Of a stretch of 64,000 bases of DNA, positions 9,741 through 18,565 are shown one piece after another; position 1 is the stretch's first letter; every line of letters starts with the position of its first letter. The notes beneath the pieces are model-generated. The model was not told where the DNA came from and did no database searches. It was given only the letters and a program-made list of their open reading frames with translations. Where the stretch lies: the NCBI RefSeq assembly GCF_029522115.1, contig NZ_JAKWFK010000001.1:186001-250000 (forward strand), written 5' to 3'. The position numbers were made by a program, and so were the translations under genes. The DNA comes from Trinickia sp. Y13. GTDB taxonomy: Bacteria > Pseudomonadota > Gammaproteobacteria > Burkholderiales > Burkholderiaceae.

Positions 9741-9800
9741 CGGCAGCGCTCCATGATCGACGCTCGTCGTTAACTCAACGCCGAGCTTTGCGCCCAGCAT

Positions 9801-11429
9801 TCAACCCATCGAGCGCAGCTCGCGGCGCACGATCTTGCCGGTCGCCGTCATCGGCAACGTGTCGACGAAGGCGATTGCACGCGGATACTCGTGCGCGGCC
9901 AGGCGGGTGCGCACGTGGTCTTGAATCTCCCGCACGAGCGCCTCGCCGGGCGCGTACCCGTCGTTGAGCACGATGTACGCCTTGACGATCTCGGTGCGCG
10001 TCGCATCGGGCACGCCGACGACCGCCGCCATGCGCACGGCCGGATGACCCAGCAAGCAATCCTCGATCGGACCGGGGCCGATGCGATAGCCCGCACTCGT
10101 GATGACGTCGTCGTTGCGACCGACAAAACGGATGAAGCCGTCGGTATCCATGACGCCCACGTCGCCCGTCACGAGAAATTCGCCCGCGAATTTTTCACGT
10201 GTGGCTTCGGGGTTGCGCCAGTAGCCGAGAAACATGACCGGATCGGGCGCATGGATGCCGATGTTGCCTTCGGCGCCGGCCGGCAGCACGCGGCCCGCAT
10301 CGTCCACGATCTGCACGTCATGGCCCGGCACCGCTTTGCCGATCGAGCCGATGCGAGGCTCGAACAGCGCGCTGCAAGAACTGACGACGACATTGCACTC
10401 GGTCTGCCCGTAGAACTCGTTGAGCGTGACACCGAGCGCTGTGCGGCCCCACTCGATGAGTTCCTCGCCAAGCGATTCGCCGCCGCTCGCGACGGCGACG
10501 AGCGAGAGCGCGTGGCGCTCCCGCGGCCGCTCGACCGTGCGCAGCATCTTGAGCGCGGTCGGCGGCAGAAAGGCGTGAGTGACGCCGTGTCGCGCCATGA
10601 GATCGAACGCCGCCTCGGCATCGAACTTCTCGAAGCGGCGCGCGAGCACGGGAATGCCGTGATGCCATGAAGGCAAGAGCACGTCGAGCAACCCGCCGAT
10701 CCAAGCCCAATCGGCAGGCGTCCACATGAGGCGGGCCTGATCGGGGAAGAACGCTTGCGGCATCTCGACGCCGGGCAGGTGGCCGAGCAACACGCGGTGG
10801 GCATGCAGCGCGCCTTTGGGTTTGCCGGTCGTGCCCGACGTATAGATGATGATGGCCGGATCGTCGGCATGCGTATCGACGACGTCGAAGGTGCGCCCCT
10901 CCTCATCGAGCGACGGCCAAAACGGCAGGACCCCGGCGGCCTGCAATGCTTGCGTGTCGCCGTCGACGCAATAGATCGTCTTCAGTTCGGGCAGCGAGTC
11001 GCGAATCTGCGCGATCTTTTCCAGCCCTGCTGTGTCGGTGACGAGCGCCACGGTGCCGCTGTTCGAGAGACGGTATTGCAACGCCTCGACGCCGAAGAGC
11101 GCAAACAGCGGCACGGCGATCGCGCCGAGCTTGTAGGCGGCCAGGTGCGCGAGCGCCGTTTCTGGAGCTTGCGGCAAAAAGATGCCGACGCGCTCGCCTC
11201 GAGCGACGCCGTGGCGCTCGAAGCTGTGCGCGAGCTGGTTGGACAACGCCTTGAGTTCGTCGAAGGTATAGCGCGAGAGCGCGCCGTCGCGCGCCTCGTA
11301 CACGAGCGCAAGCCGGCCCGTGCCGTCCGCCCACTTGTCGCAGGCGTCCACGCCGATGTTGTAGCGTTCGGGGATGCGCCACTTGAACGCCCGAACGAGC
11401 GCGTCGTAGCTGTCGGTTCTGGTAAGCAT
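9801..11429 (-). CDS. AMP-dependent acyl-CoA synthetase
   Basis: A cytoplasmic ANL-superfamily adenylating enzyme of 542 residues, expected to activate a short- or medium-chain carboxylate to its CoA thioester. Visible motifs are the P-loop IIYTSGTTGKPKGALHAH, NEFYGQTE, the hinge region TGDVGVMDTDGFIRFVGRND followed by DVITSAGYRIGP, and the C-terminal catalytic lysine in MTATGKIVRREL. It resembles medium-chain acyl-CoA synthetases more than acetyl-CoA synthetase because it lacks the long N-terminal Acs domain. The substrate is not predictable. Confidence 0.9.
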   Translation of the reverse strand: MLTRTDSYDALVRAFKWRIPERYNIGVDACDKWADGTGRLALVYEARDGALSRYTFDELKALSNQLAHSFERHGVARGERVGIFLPQAPETALAHLAAYKLGAIAVPLFALFGVEALQYRLSNSGTVALVTDTAGLEKIAQIRDSLPELKTIYCVDGDTQALQAAGVLPFWPSLDEEGRTFDVVDTHADDPAIIIYTSGTTGKPKGALHAHRVLLGHLPGVEMPQAFFPDQARLMWTPADWAWIGGLLDVLLPSWHHGIPVLARRFEKFDAEAAFDLMARHGVTHAFLPPTALKMLRTVERPRERHALSLVAVASGGESLGEELIEWGRTALGVTLNEFYGQTECNVVVSSCSALFEPRIGSIGKAVPGHDVQIVDDAGRVLPAGAEGNIGIHAPDPVMFLGYWRNPEATREKFAGEFLVTGDVGVMDTDGFIRFVGRNDDVITSAGYRIGPGPIEDCLLGHPAVRMAAVVGVPDATRTEIVKAYIVLNDGYAPGEALVREIQDHVRTRLAAHEYPRAIAFVDTLPMTATGKIVRRELRSMG

Positions 11430-11747
11430 GCCGTGTCTCCTCTTTCCTCTTATCTTCGGACGGCCGGATAATCCGCCCGAAAATAATTCGACAAAATGCC
11501 GATCAATTTCAATTCGGCCGATTAGATCAGTCGATTGATCAATGGGCCGCCGCGCGTTCGCGTGCTATGCCTGCGTCCGCTGCTCCTTGATTGGCGGGGC
11601 ACAGCGGTCCTCTCCGCTCGCCGCAGCGGCGCGCCGTGCTACTGCGCTAGCCATTGCGTATTTCTATGACATTATCTCGGCACTATGTGCCAATTACCGC
11701 TTTTCTTTCAATAATCGCATTGTGCGTGTATTGCAAAATTGTTAAAT
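11430..11747. other. intergenic, AT-rich part near 11.65-11.75 kb
   Basis: This holds the upstream region of the acyl-CoA synthetase gene and then an AT-rich stretch unlike its surroundings. I see no supported coding gene. The right end may be the promoter of the small RNA candidate that follows: TTGTGC at 11720 and TTAAAT at 11742, spacer 16, which is weak. Confidence 0.4.
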
Positions 11748-11830
11748 TGCAATTGGCGCATGGCGAACCGGTCCTTTGCCTCACTGCGCCGAACCCCCGT
11801 TGGCCCGGCTTCGGTCGGGCCTCTTTTTTT
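11748..11830 (+). ncRNA. candidate intergenic small RNA ending in a strong terminator
   Basis: A textbook rho-independent terminator points rightward here, yet no plus-strand gene lies upstream for more than 2 kb. An AT-rich, promoter-like segment ends about 55 bp before it. The simplest reading is a short transcript of about 70-85 nt with a C-rich single-stranded part (AACCCCCG) before the terminator hairpin. The 5' end is a guess. Confidence 0.4.
11802..11830 (+). terminator. strong rho-independent terminator
   Basis: GGCCCGGC (11802-11809), a TTCG tetraloop, then GTCGGGCC (11814-11821) and a run of seven T. The orientation is plus-strand only, because no T-tract follows on the other strand. 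Confidence 0.85.
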
Positions 11831-11889
11831 CTCGCCTTTGCCTCGCGTTCCCGCACGCATCGCTGGCCACAGAAGCGCGAAAGCCAATG

Positions 11890-12597
11890 CTAGCGCGCCG
11901 GCAGGTAGCGCGACGGATCGATCGAGCGTCCGCCGTAGCGCAGTTCGAAGTGCAGCGCCACATGATCATTGTCGGTGTCCCCCATCTCCGCAATCGTTTG
12001 GCCTTGCGTCACTCGATCGCCTTCCTTTACGAGCAGCCTGCGGTTGTGTGCATACGCAGTCAAGAAATCGGCGTTGTGCTTGACGATCAGCAGATTGCCG
12101 TAGCCGCGCAAGCCATTGCCGGCATAGACGACGGTGCCCGCGGCGGCCGCGACGATAGGTGTGCCCGCAACATTTGCGATATCGATGCCTTTGGCGTTGA
12201 CGCCGTCGAAATTGCGCACGACCTTGCCCGATGTGGGCCAGATGAGCGAAATGCCGTTGGCGGGAGCGGCCGCGCCGGGCAGGGCGCGCGGCGCGGCGGC
12301 GTTGCTCGTGGACGGTGCAGGGCTGCCGTTGTTCGAGCTCGTCGATGAACCCGCCGTTGCGCCGTTGCCCGGCGGCGCAACGCGCAGCAACTGACCGACT
12401 TCGATTGCATCGGGATTGGTCAGGTTGTTCCAGCGGACGATGCTTCGCACCGATGCGCGATGGTTGCGCGCGATCTTAGTGACCGTGTCGCCGCGCTCGA
12501 CGCGGTAATACCCCGGCGCGACCGGCGCCGACCCACATGCGACGAGCGCCGCCGCCAGCGGCGCGCATACGAGCCGCGTTATCGTTTTTCGCAACAT
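11890..12597 (-). CDS. NlpD-like lipoprotein with LysM and degenerate LytM domain
   Basis: A lipoprotein of 235 residues with lipobox LVAC, a LysM peptidoglycan-binding motif ([17 protein letters not shown]), a Ser/Ala/Pro linker and an M23/LytM domain (about 120-235). The zinc-ligand positions are replaced, with [11 protein letters not shown] where an active enzyme has H-x3-D and ALHFELRY lacking HxH. This is typical of NlpD/EnvC-type proteins, which activate cell-wall amidases during division rather than cut peptidoglycan themselves. The start is taken at MLRKTITR, directly before the signal sequence. It is not next to rpoS here. Confidence 0.9.
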   Translation of the reverse strand: MLRKTITRLVCAPLAAALVACGSAPVAPGYYRVERGDTVTKIARNHRASVRSIVRWNNLTNPDAIEVGQLLRVAPPGNGATAGSSTSSNNGSPAPSTSNAAAPRALPGAAAPANGISLIWPTSGKVVRNFDGVNAKGIDIANVAGTPIVAAAAGTVVYAGNGLRGYGNLLIVKHNADFLTAYAHNRRLLVKEGDRVTQGQTIAEMGDTDNDHVALHFELRYGGRSIDPSRYLPAR

Positions 12598-12799
12598 TGA
12601 ACCTCGCTCGACTTCTTCGAAACGCGCCGTCGCGCCCACCCCGGGGCGTGGCGGCCAAAACGTCCGATTGTAACGGGCCGATGTCGACGAATGTTCGGAA
12701 AGGGGAATAGGATGGGGGTGCCGGGCCGGAGGCGCCTAGCCGCGGGACCCAACCGGTGGCGCCTACCTAGCCGCGCTTGGCCGAAGGCACGTCCCCCGC

Positions 12800-13705
12800 T
12801 CAAAGCGCCGAAACCGAGATGCGCACCGACGCCGTCTCCGTTGCTCCCGGCTGAACCCAGCGCAGTCCCAGTCCATTGTGGATCGCGTCGGGCAGTCCGA
12901 GCCAAGGCTCGACGCAATAAAAATCCGACGTATCCGTCTCGGTCCAGGTCGTGACCGCATACCAGGGCACCGAGCCGGTCCGATCCAGGCTGATCTCGAT
13001 ACGCCGGCGTTGGGCCGGGCATTCGAGCCGCACCGGCTGCGGGGCGATACCGTCCAGACAGTGGAAGCGATCGTGGATCAGCGGATCGTCGAGCGTGTAG
13101 TGCGCAGCGCCCGGTTCCGGTGTGCTGATCGAGCCGTCTTCGAGTTGACGGCGGCGCTGCGTCGGCGGCAGCGAGAGCGTCGTCTCGCCGCGCGCCGTAT
13201 GCGGCAGCGCGAAATAAAAGTGATGACCGGCGTAATAGGGTAGCGGGGCATCGCCCAAATTCGTCGTGGTCAAGGTCACATCGAGCGTAGTCGGATCGGC
13301 CAAGCGATACGCCGCTTCGAAACGGAAGGCGAACGGATATTGAACGCGCGTCGCCTCGGTATCGGTTAGCGTCATGCGCACGCCATGCCCATCGGCATCG
13401 CGCTCATGGGAAAACGGCAAATCGCGCGCAAAGCCGTGCATCGGCAACGCGCGCACCACGCCTTGGCGGTCGCGCCATTGTCCGATCTCGCCGTCCACGC
13501 GGTGCCGCCCGAGAAACGGAAACAGCAGCGGATTGCCGCCGCGCACGCGTGCAACGTTGTTCCAGTCGGCGTGCTCGGGCCAGTAGATGACGGTGTCCTC
13601 GCCGATGCGCCAACTGAGCAGCCGCCCGCCGAACTGCGGGGCGAGCTGGAGGCGCGAGACGCCGTGCGCGATATCGACGAAAGCCTGCTGCGGTGAATCG
13701 GTCAT
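12800..13705 (-). CDS. aldose 1-epimerase family protein
   Basis: A cytoplasmic galactose-mutarotase-like protein of about 301 residues. It contains GGRLLSWRIGEDTVIYWP, GGNPLLFPFLGRH, MHGFARDLPF and YYAGHHFYFAL, which fit the YeaD/GalM-like fold with histidines in the expected active-site places. The C-terminal FYCVEPWLGLPDA is also family-like. The ATG at 13705 (MTDSPQQAF) gives normal family length. The true sugar is uncertain; many members act on hexose 6-phosphates. Confidence 0.87.
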   Translation of the reverse strand: MTDSPQQAFVDIAHGVSRLQLAPQFGGRLLSWRIGEDTVIYWPEHADWNNVARVRGGNPLLFPFLGRHRVDGEIGQWRDRQGVVRALPMHGFARDLPFSHERDADGHGVRMTLTDTEATRVQYPFAFRFEAAYRLADPTTLDVTLTTTNLGDAPLPYYAGHHFYFALPHTARGETTLSLPPTQRRRQLEDGSISTPEPGAAHYTLDDPLIHDRFHCLDGIAPQPVRLECPAQRRRIEISLDRTGSVPWYAVTTWTETDTSDFYCVEPWLGLPDAIHNGLGLRWVQPGATETASVRISVSAL

Positions 13706-13993
13706 GGTGGGATGCGCTCGAACGGAGAGTTGGAAAAGGGGCGGCCGGCCGGCGCTCTCTTGCGCGGCGGGCGCGACATGCGATTGTGCCTCGGCTTGCG
13801 CTCGGGAGAAACCCTGCTGGGGAAAGTGCCGCTTTCGGGGACCGGATCCGGGCGTCATAATGACGTCGCGTGCGGGTGTTTTGTCTTTTTGAGCCGAAGT
13901 CGGGCTCATTCCGTTGGCAAGCCGGTCTCTCTTCTGCCGTCATCCGTCACACGTCGCTCGCGCGCCTCAGCCGCAAACCGTTCCGGAGCCAGC

Positions 13994-14080
13994 ATGGATC
14001 TCGCTATGGCCATGGGCCTTTCGCTGTTCGGCATCTTCACCGCCAGCACGGTCCTGTTCTTCTTCCGCCTGGCGCGCTGA
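13994..14080 (+). CDS. candidate 28-residue single-pass membrane peptide
   Basis: A 28-codon frame encodes an almost entirely hydrophobic helix ending FFFRLAR. CCGGAG lies 7 nt before the ATG. It sits alone between divergent genes. The combination of ribosome binding site and clean transmembrane segment is suggestive, but a frame this short could occur by chance. Confidence 0.35.
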   Translation: MDLAMAMGLSLFGIFTASTVLFFFRLAR

Positions 14081-14265
14081 GCGCGCTCGTTCGGCGCGCC
14101 GTGCCCGGGCGATGCCCGAGTGCCGGATCGCGCCGCCCTAGGGCGGCTACCATCGATCGATGCAACGTTTGCCGCCGCCGCGTCGGCTTGACTCACGTCA
14201 AACTGACGCAACGGGGTTGTTTGTATCGTAGGACGGTTCATCAGCATCGATAGGCCGTCCACAAT

Positions 14266-15858
14266 ATGACCGAGAATACGACCGCGGCGGGCGAGGATTA
14301 CTACTTGTCCGAACGGGATGTCACCATTTCGCGCACCGACACCGCCGGGCGCATCGTTTATGTCAACGAAGCATTCGTCAAGAGCAGCGGCTACACGCGC
14401 GAAGAAGTGACGGGCAAGCCGCATAGCCTCGTGCGCCACCCCGATATGCCCCCCGAAGTGTTTCGCGATCTGTGGGAGACGATCGGGCGCGACCAGCCCT
14501 GGACCGGCGTCCTCAAGAACCGGCGCAAGAACGGCCAAGCATATTGGGTGCTGGCCAACGTGACGCCCGTGTTCGAACACGGCAGCAAGGTCGGCTATAT
14601 GGCCGTTCGCACGAAGCCGAGCATCGAGCAAATCGCGAAAGCGTCGCGCCTTTACGAAGTGCTCGGTGGCCCGGACGCGAGCAACGTGCGCCTATCGGGC
14701 GGAGAAATCGTGCGCACGGGCTGGCGCGGGATCGTGGATCGCGTGCTCGGCTTGCCGGTCGCGTTGCGCCTGTGGGGCGTCATGCTGGGCTTGATGGTGC
14801 TGTTTCTGCTGCAGAGCGTGGCCGCGGGGCGCTCGTTCGTGCCTGGCATGTCCGCGCTCGCGCTGAGCGCGACGCTGGGCGGCCTCGGGATTACGATGGC
14901 CGCGGCGACCGGCGTGTACCTGATGCGCGAGGTCTTGACGCCGCTCAGGGCGCTCAACGACAGCGCGCTGGACGTCCTGTGCGGCCACATTCAGGCGTTG
15001 TTCCCCGAGCGCGGCGACGCACAGGCGCGGCGGCTCGCGCGCATGCTCAATCAGATGAACGCGAAGCTCATCGGCATTTTGATCGACGCCAAAGTGTCGA
15101 TCGACGTCATCGAGCGCGCGACGCAAGAATTCGCGAACGGCACGGCCGATCTCGCCAATCGCACCGACGAGCAGGCGAGCGCGATCGAAAAGACGACGGC
15201 AAGCCTCGCGGAAATCACGAAAACGGCCGAACGCAATGCGCTGGGCGCCGAACGCGCCAACGCAACGGGGCATGAAACGGCCGAATCGGCGGAATCGGCC
15301 GCGCGCGAAGTGCAGCGCACCGTCGAGGTCATGGCGCAAGTGCGCGATCATTCACGCAAGATTGCCGAGATCACGTCGCTGATCGACGGCATCGCGTTTC
15401 AGACCAACATCATTGCGCTCAATGCATCGGTTGAAGCGGCTCGCGCGGGGCAATACGGCCGCGGCTTCGCGGTGGTTGCGACAGAGGTGCGCAATCTCGC
15501 TCAACGCGCCGCGGGCGCGGCGCGCGAGATCAAGGATTTGATCGAGAGCACGCTCGATACCGTGACGACGGCGACGCAGACGGCGAGCCGCGCCGGCGAA
15601 ACGATGAACACGGTCGAGCAGTTCGTGACGCGGCTGACCGACACGCTGCAGGAGATCGTGCACGCGAGCCGGGGGCAGAGCGTGCAGATCGCACAAATCA
15701 ACGATGCGGTAGGGCAAGTGTCGGATCTCACGCAACGCAATGCGGCGCTCGTCGAGCAATCTGCCGCGGCGTCCGTGGGACTACGTCAGCAAACCCAATC
15801 GCTCGAGTCCGCGGTCAGCGTCTTTCATCTGGCAGGGGACGCGGCGCGCGCGCCATGA
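14266..15858 (+). CDS. PAS-domain chemoreceptor (Aer-like)
   Basis: A chemoreceptor of 530 residues with no periplasmic sensor. A PAS domain (about 14-125, including GRIVYVNEAFVKSSGYTREE) precedes two close membrane segments (about 166-190 and 197-222), a HAMP-like stretch and the signalling hairpin ([18 protein letters not shown], about 374-391). This is the architecture of Aer, the FAD-binding redox/energy taxis receptor. FAD binding is inferred. No strong Shine-Dalgarno sequence is seen before the ATG. Confidence 0.93.
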   Translation: MTENTTAAGEDYYLSERDVTISRTDTAGRIVYVNEAFVKSSGYTREEVTGKPHSLVRHPDMPPEVFRDLWETIGRDQPWTGVLKNRRKNGQAYWVLANVTPVFEHGSKVGYMAVRTKPSIEQIAKASRLYEVLGGPDASNVRLSGGEIVRTGWRGIVDRVLGLPVALRLWGVMLGLMVLFLLQSVAAGRSFVPGMSALALSATLGGLGITMAAATGVYLMREVLTPLRALNDSALDVLCGHIQALFPERGDAQARRLARMLNQMNAKLIGILIDAKVSIDVIERATQEFANGTADLANRTDEQASAIEKTTASLAEITKTAERNALGAERANATGHETAESAESAAREVQRTVEVMAQVRDHSRKIAEITSLIDGIAFQTNIIALNASVEAARAGQYGRGFAVVATEVRNLAQRAAGAAREIKDLIESTLDTVTTATQTASRAGETMNTVEQFVTRLTDTLQEIVHASRGQSVQIAQINDAVGQVSDLTQRNAALVEQSAAASVGLRQQTQSLESAVSVFHLAGDAARAP

Positions 15859-15885
15859 GCCGCGCCGGCCATCGCCCTTCGCCTA

Positions 15886-16647
15886 TCATTTCGCGCTCGT
15901 AGCCAACCCGGCTTCGGCCAGCGCCGGCGCCTCGGCTTCGGCATGGCCCGCAATCGCGGGGTAAAGCAGGCCGGCGACGATGGCGCCGAGCATCGGTGCC
16001 GCCCAAAACACCCACAGCTGCGTGAGCGCGTCGCCGCCGGCGACGAGGGCCGGGCCCGTCGAGCGCGCGGGATTGACCGACGTGCCGGTGACCGGAATCG
16101 AGACGAGATGAATCAACGTAAGGCATAGGCCGATCGCAATCGGCGCGAATCCGGCCGGTGCGCGTTCATCGGTGGCGCCCAGTATCACGAATAGGAAAAA
16201 GCCCGTCATGACGGCTTCGCAGACGAATGCCGCTTCCAGCGTGTAGTGGCCGGGCGAGCGTTCGGCATAACCGTTCGTCGCGAAACTGCTCGAGGCCAAA
16301 TCGAAAGCCGGATTGCCCTTCATGATCAGCAGCAACAGCAATGCGGCAAGCGTCGCGCCGATCAATTGCGCGACGATATAGGGCACGACATCGCGAATCG
16401 GAAAGCGACGCGCGACGGTGAGCCCAATGGTCACGGCCGGGTTCAAATGGCAGCCGGAGATATGACCGACCGCATAGGCCATCGTCAGGACCGTGAGGCC
16501 GAAGGCGAGGGCTACGCCGGCGAAGCCGATGCCCAAGCCATGGGCGGCCCCGGGGAAGCTCGCTGCGATCAAGGCGCTGCCGCAACCGCAGAACACCAGC
16601 CAGAAGGTGCCGAACGTCTCGGCGAGAAAGCGTTTCGACATCGACAT
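15886..16647 (-). CDS. aqpZ: aquaporin Z
   Basis: A water channel of about 253 residues with six transmembrane helices and two half-helices. Both NPA motifs are present ([10 protein letters not shown] and TSVNPARS). The segment [12 protein letters not shown] with arginine after the second NPA and the preceding small/aromatic residues favour a water-selective AqpZ rather than a glycerol facilitator. GGAG lies 8 nt before the ATG at 16647. A C-terminal Ala/Glu-rich tail of about 20 residues is cytoplasmic. Confidence 0.93.
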   Translation of the reverse strand: MSMSKRFLAETFGTFWLVFCGCGSALIAASFPGAAHGLGIGFAGVALAFGLTVLTMAYAVGHISGCHLNPAVTIGLTVARRFPIRDVVPYIVAQLIGATLAALLLLLIMKGNPAFDLASSSFATNGYAERSPGHYTLEAAFVCEAVMTGFFLFVILGATDERAPAGFAPIAIGLCLTLIHLVSIPVTGTSVNPARSTGPALVAGGDALTQLWVFWAAPMLGAIVAGLLYPAIAGHAEAEAPALAEAGLATSAK

Positions 16648-16955
16648 AGTTAGGACTCCGAATGGAATAGGGAAGACGGGAAAATCGATGCGGCCCAGCA
16701 GGGCCGCGCGGCGGTGCCCGAATCTTATCCTTCGTCGCGAACCGAAGATCCAAACGATTGTAAAGAGCGTAGCGCATTGGGCGGATTCCGATAGCCATGC
16801 GCCATTGCGCCGCTCCGGCAATTCTTCAAATGTGAGATGCGCAAGCGGGAAACGGCGATTTCGCGGCCGAATCAGTGCGAATCGGTGCGGCGCGCCTTGA
16901 ATTGATCAAAACGGCTGCGAATAATAGGCAAAAACGTTATTGATGCGGGGCGGGC

Positions 16956-17177
16956 ATGCTCGAGACGCTGCACAAAATCGACACGCGCGAGGCGTTGCTC
17001 GCATGGCTGCGCCAACCGCGCCTTCATCGCCGGCGCTTGCCGCCCTTGCCACGCTTGCCGTCGCCGCAATGGGCGCCGTGGTTCGCGGCAGCGGGCCTAG
17101 GCGGCGCGCTGTTCTTCGCGTGGGCGTTCCTGAAAATCGTGCTGATTCTCATCTTCCCTCGTCCCGGTGCGCTCTGA
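16956..17177 (+). CDS. possible small membrane protein, unrecognised
   Basis: A 73-residue frame with an Arg/Pro-rich N-terminal half and one hydrophobic helix (about 43-66). A GGGGCGGGC stretch precedes the ATG. I do not recognise it. The composition of the first half resembles chance frames in GC-rich DNA, so support is limited. Confidence 0.4.
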   Translation: MLETLHKIDTREALLAWLRQPRLHRRRLPPLPRLPSPQWAPWFAAAGLGGALFFAWAFLKIVLILIFPRPGAL

Positions 17178-17206
17178 CCGCCCTCAGCGAAACCCGTAAC
17201 GTCGCT

Positions 17207-17395
17207 TCAACCACGTGGGCTGCCCGGCTGCTGCTCGGGTTGCTGGTCCGGTTCCGGCTCGGGCGTGCCGATGTCGGGTGTATCCGGCGTGCCGGGGCTC
17301 GGTGCGTCGGGGATGGTCGGTTGATCCGGGATCGGTGGGTCGGAAGGGGCGCCCGGGTATGCAAGCGGGCGAACTTCGTTCGAAAAGCGCGTCAT
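17207..17395 (-). CDS. small proline-rich acidic protein
   Basis: A 62-residue protein dominated by Pro, Asp, Thr and Glu (PDAPSPGTPDTPDIGTPEPE), predicted to be disordered. GGAGG lies 7 nt before the ATG, a strong ribosome binding site. The acidic and proline content is unlike shadow frames. Function is unknown. Confidence 0.55.
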   Translation of the reverse strand: MTRFSNEVRPLAYPGAPSDPPIPDQPTIPDAPSPGTPDTPDIGTPEPEPDQQPEQQPGSPRG

Positions 17396-17637
17396 GCGGA
17401 GCCTCCATGTATCGTCGATGCGATCGCGATAGACGCCGTAGCGCCCGCTTCTCTGTGCGCTTCAAGAGTCGAGCCTCCGAAGAAACGGTTGGCGTCCTGT
17501 TCCCTTGTTCTTGTGCAAGCGCCGTACCGCCGGCGGCGGCACAATGGTTGCATCGTTGGAGTCGAAGAAACAGGGACGAGCGCGCCGTGAGGCCCGATTC
17601 GGGCATGGGCCAAGGCGCTTAAAAAGGGGGCAATGCG

Positions 17638-17964
17638 ATGACGGAACACAACGGTTACGCGCGGACGGCGCCCGAACGCGCCGAAGTCGACGCGCTCACG
17701 GGCGCGACGGTGCTCGAGTTCGGCACTGACTGGTGCGGCTACTGCCAGGGCGCGCAGCGGTACATCGTCGAAGCGCTCGGGCATGCGCCGCAATTGCGAC
17801 ATCTGAAGATCGAAGACGGTCCGGGGCGGCCGCTCGGACGATCGTTCAAGGTGAAATTGTGGCCGACGCTCGTTTTCTTGCGCGACGGCGTGGAGGTGGC
17901 GCGCGTAGTGCGCCCGACCGACACGCGCGCGCTGGAAGAGGGCGTCGCCGCGGCGCTGCGCTGA
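17638..17964 (+). CDS. thioredoxin-family protein
   Basis: A cytoplasmic thioredoxin-fold protein of 108 residues. It has EFGTDWCGYCQGAQRYI with a CGYC active site in place of the usual CGPC, and the cis-proline segment KLWPTLVFLRDG. AAGGGGG precedes the ATG. The active-site change alters redox potential in related proteins, so its role may differ from general thioredoxin. It appears monocistronic. Confidence 0.9.
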   Translation: MTEHNGYARTAPERAEVDALTGATVLEFGTDWCGYCQGAQRYIVEALGHAPQLRHLKIEDGPGRPLGRSFKVKLWPTLVFLRDGVEVARVVRPTDTRALEEGVAAALR

Positions 17965-18565
17965 ACGGGCAGGGCAGCACTTGCGTTCGCCTGCCCATGA
18001 TCGACTCGGCTCCTATGACATGCTGAAGATATGGCTCGCGCAGCAATGTTTGTGCCGAATTCCGCGAGGTTGATCGTCGACTTACTCCGGCGTGGGTTTT
18101 TTGCGGCTTCTTCGAAAATTCAATGAATTACGCAATAAAGTAGAAAGACCTTTATATATTTATTGACGATTTGCTTTCAATTTTTATTGTGAATTTAATC
18201 AGGCGAAAAAGCTTCGGAAATAACGTGCCGCCACCCGATACGCGATCTGCGTTTCGCTTTCCGCAGGGGGCGTGACGCGCATTTCAGTTTCCGCGACCCT
18301 TGACAATACATTGGTTCGCGCATAGTTTTCTATCGCCGCGCCTCGCGGCATCTCTGTATTACCCTCCGAAATCCAGTAGTAAAAGCGCTCTATAGACGTT
18401 TCGCATTGGCAGTATTAATTCATGCGGTTCGATAGTCAGGCTCTTGGTCGTGATCGAGAAGAGGGCTGAATGTTCGACCGTTGCCGGATATTGCGCGCCG
18501 AAAAAGCGGTTCGCGGTCGAAGGAACGGTCATCGAGAAACGGCAACTCAACTACCAAGGACAAAA
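17965..18565. promoter_or_regulatory. AT-rich intergenic region with a TTGACA promoter for the S10 peptidase
   Basis: About 600 bp without a supported gene. The part at 18.10-18.22 kb is much richer in A+T than its surroundings. TTGACA at 18300-18305 is followed after 17 nt by TAGTTT (18323-18328), a plausible sigma-70 promoter that would give a leader of about 230 nt before the peptidase gene. Confidence 0.45.

Noticed and set aside
13892-13915. GAGCCGAAGTCGGGCTC hairpin as a terminator
   Set aside because: The T-run lies before the hairpin on the plus strand and becomes an A-run after it on the minus strand, so it cannot act as an intrinsic terminator in either direction.
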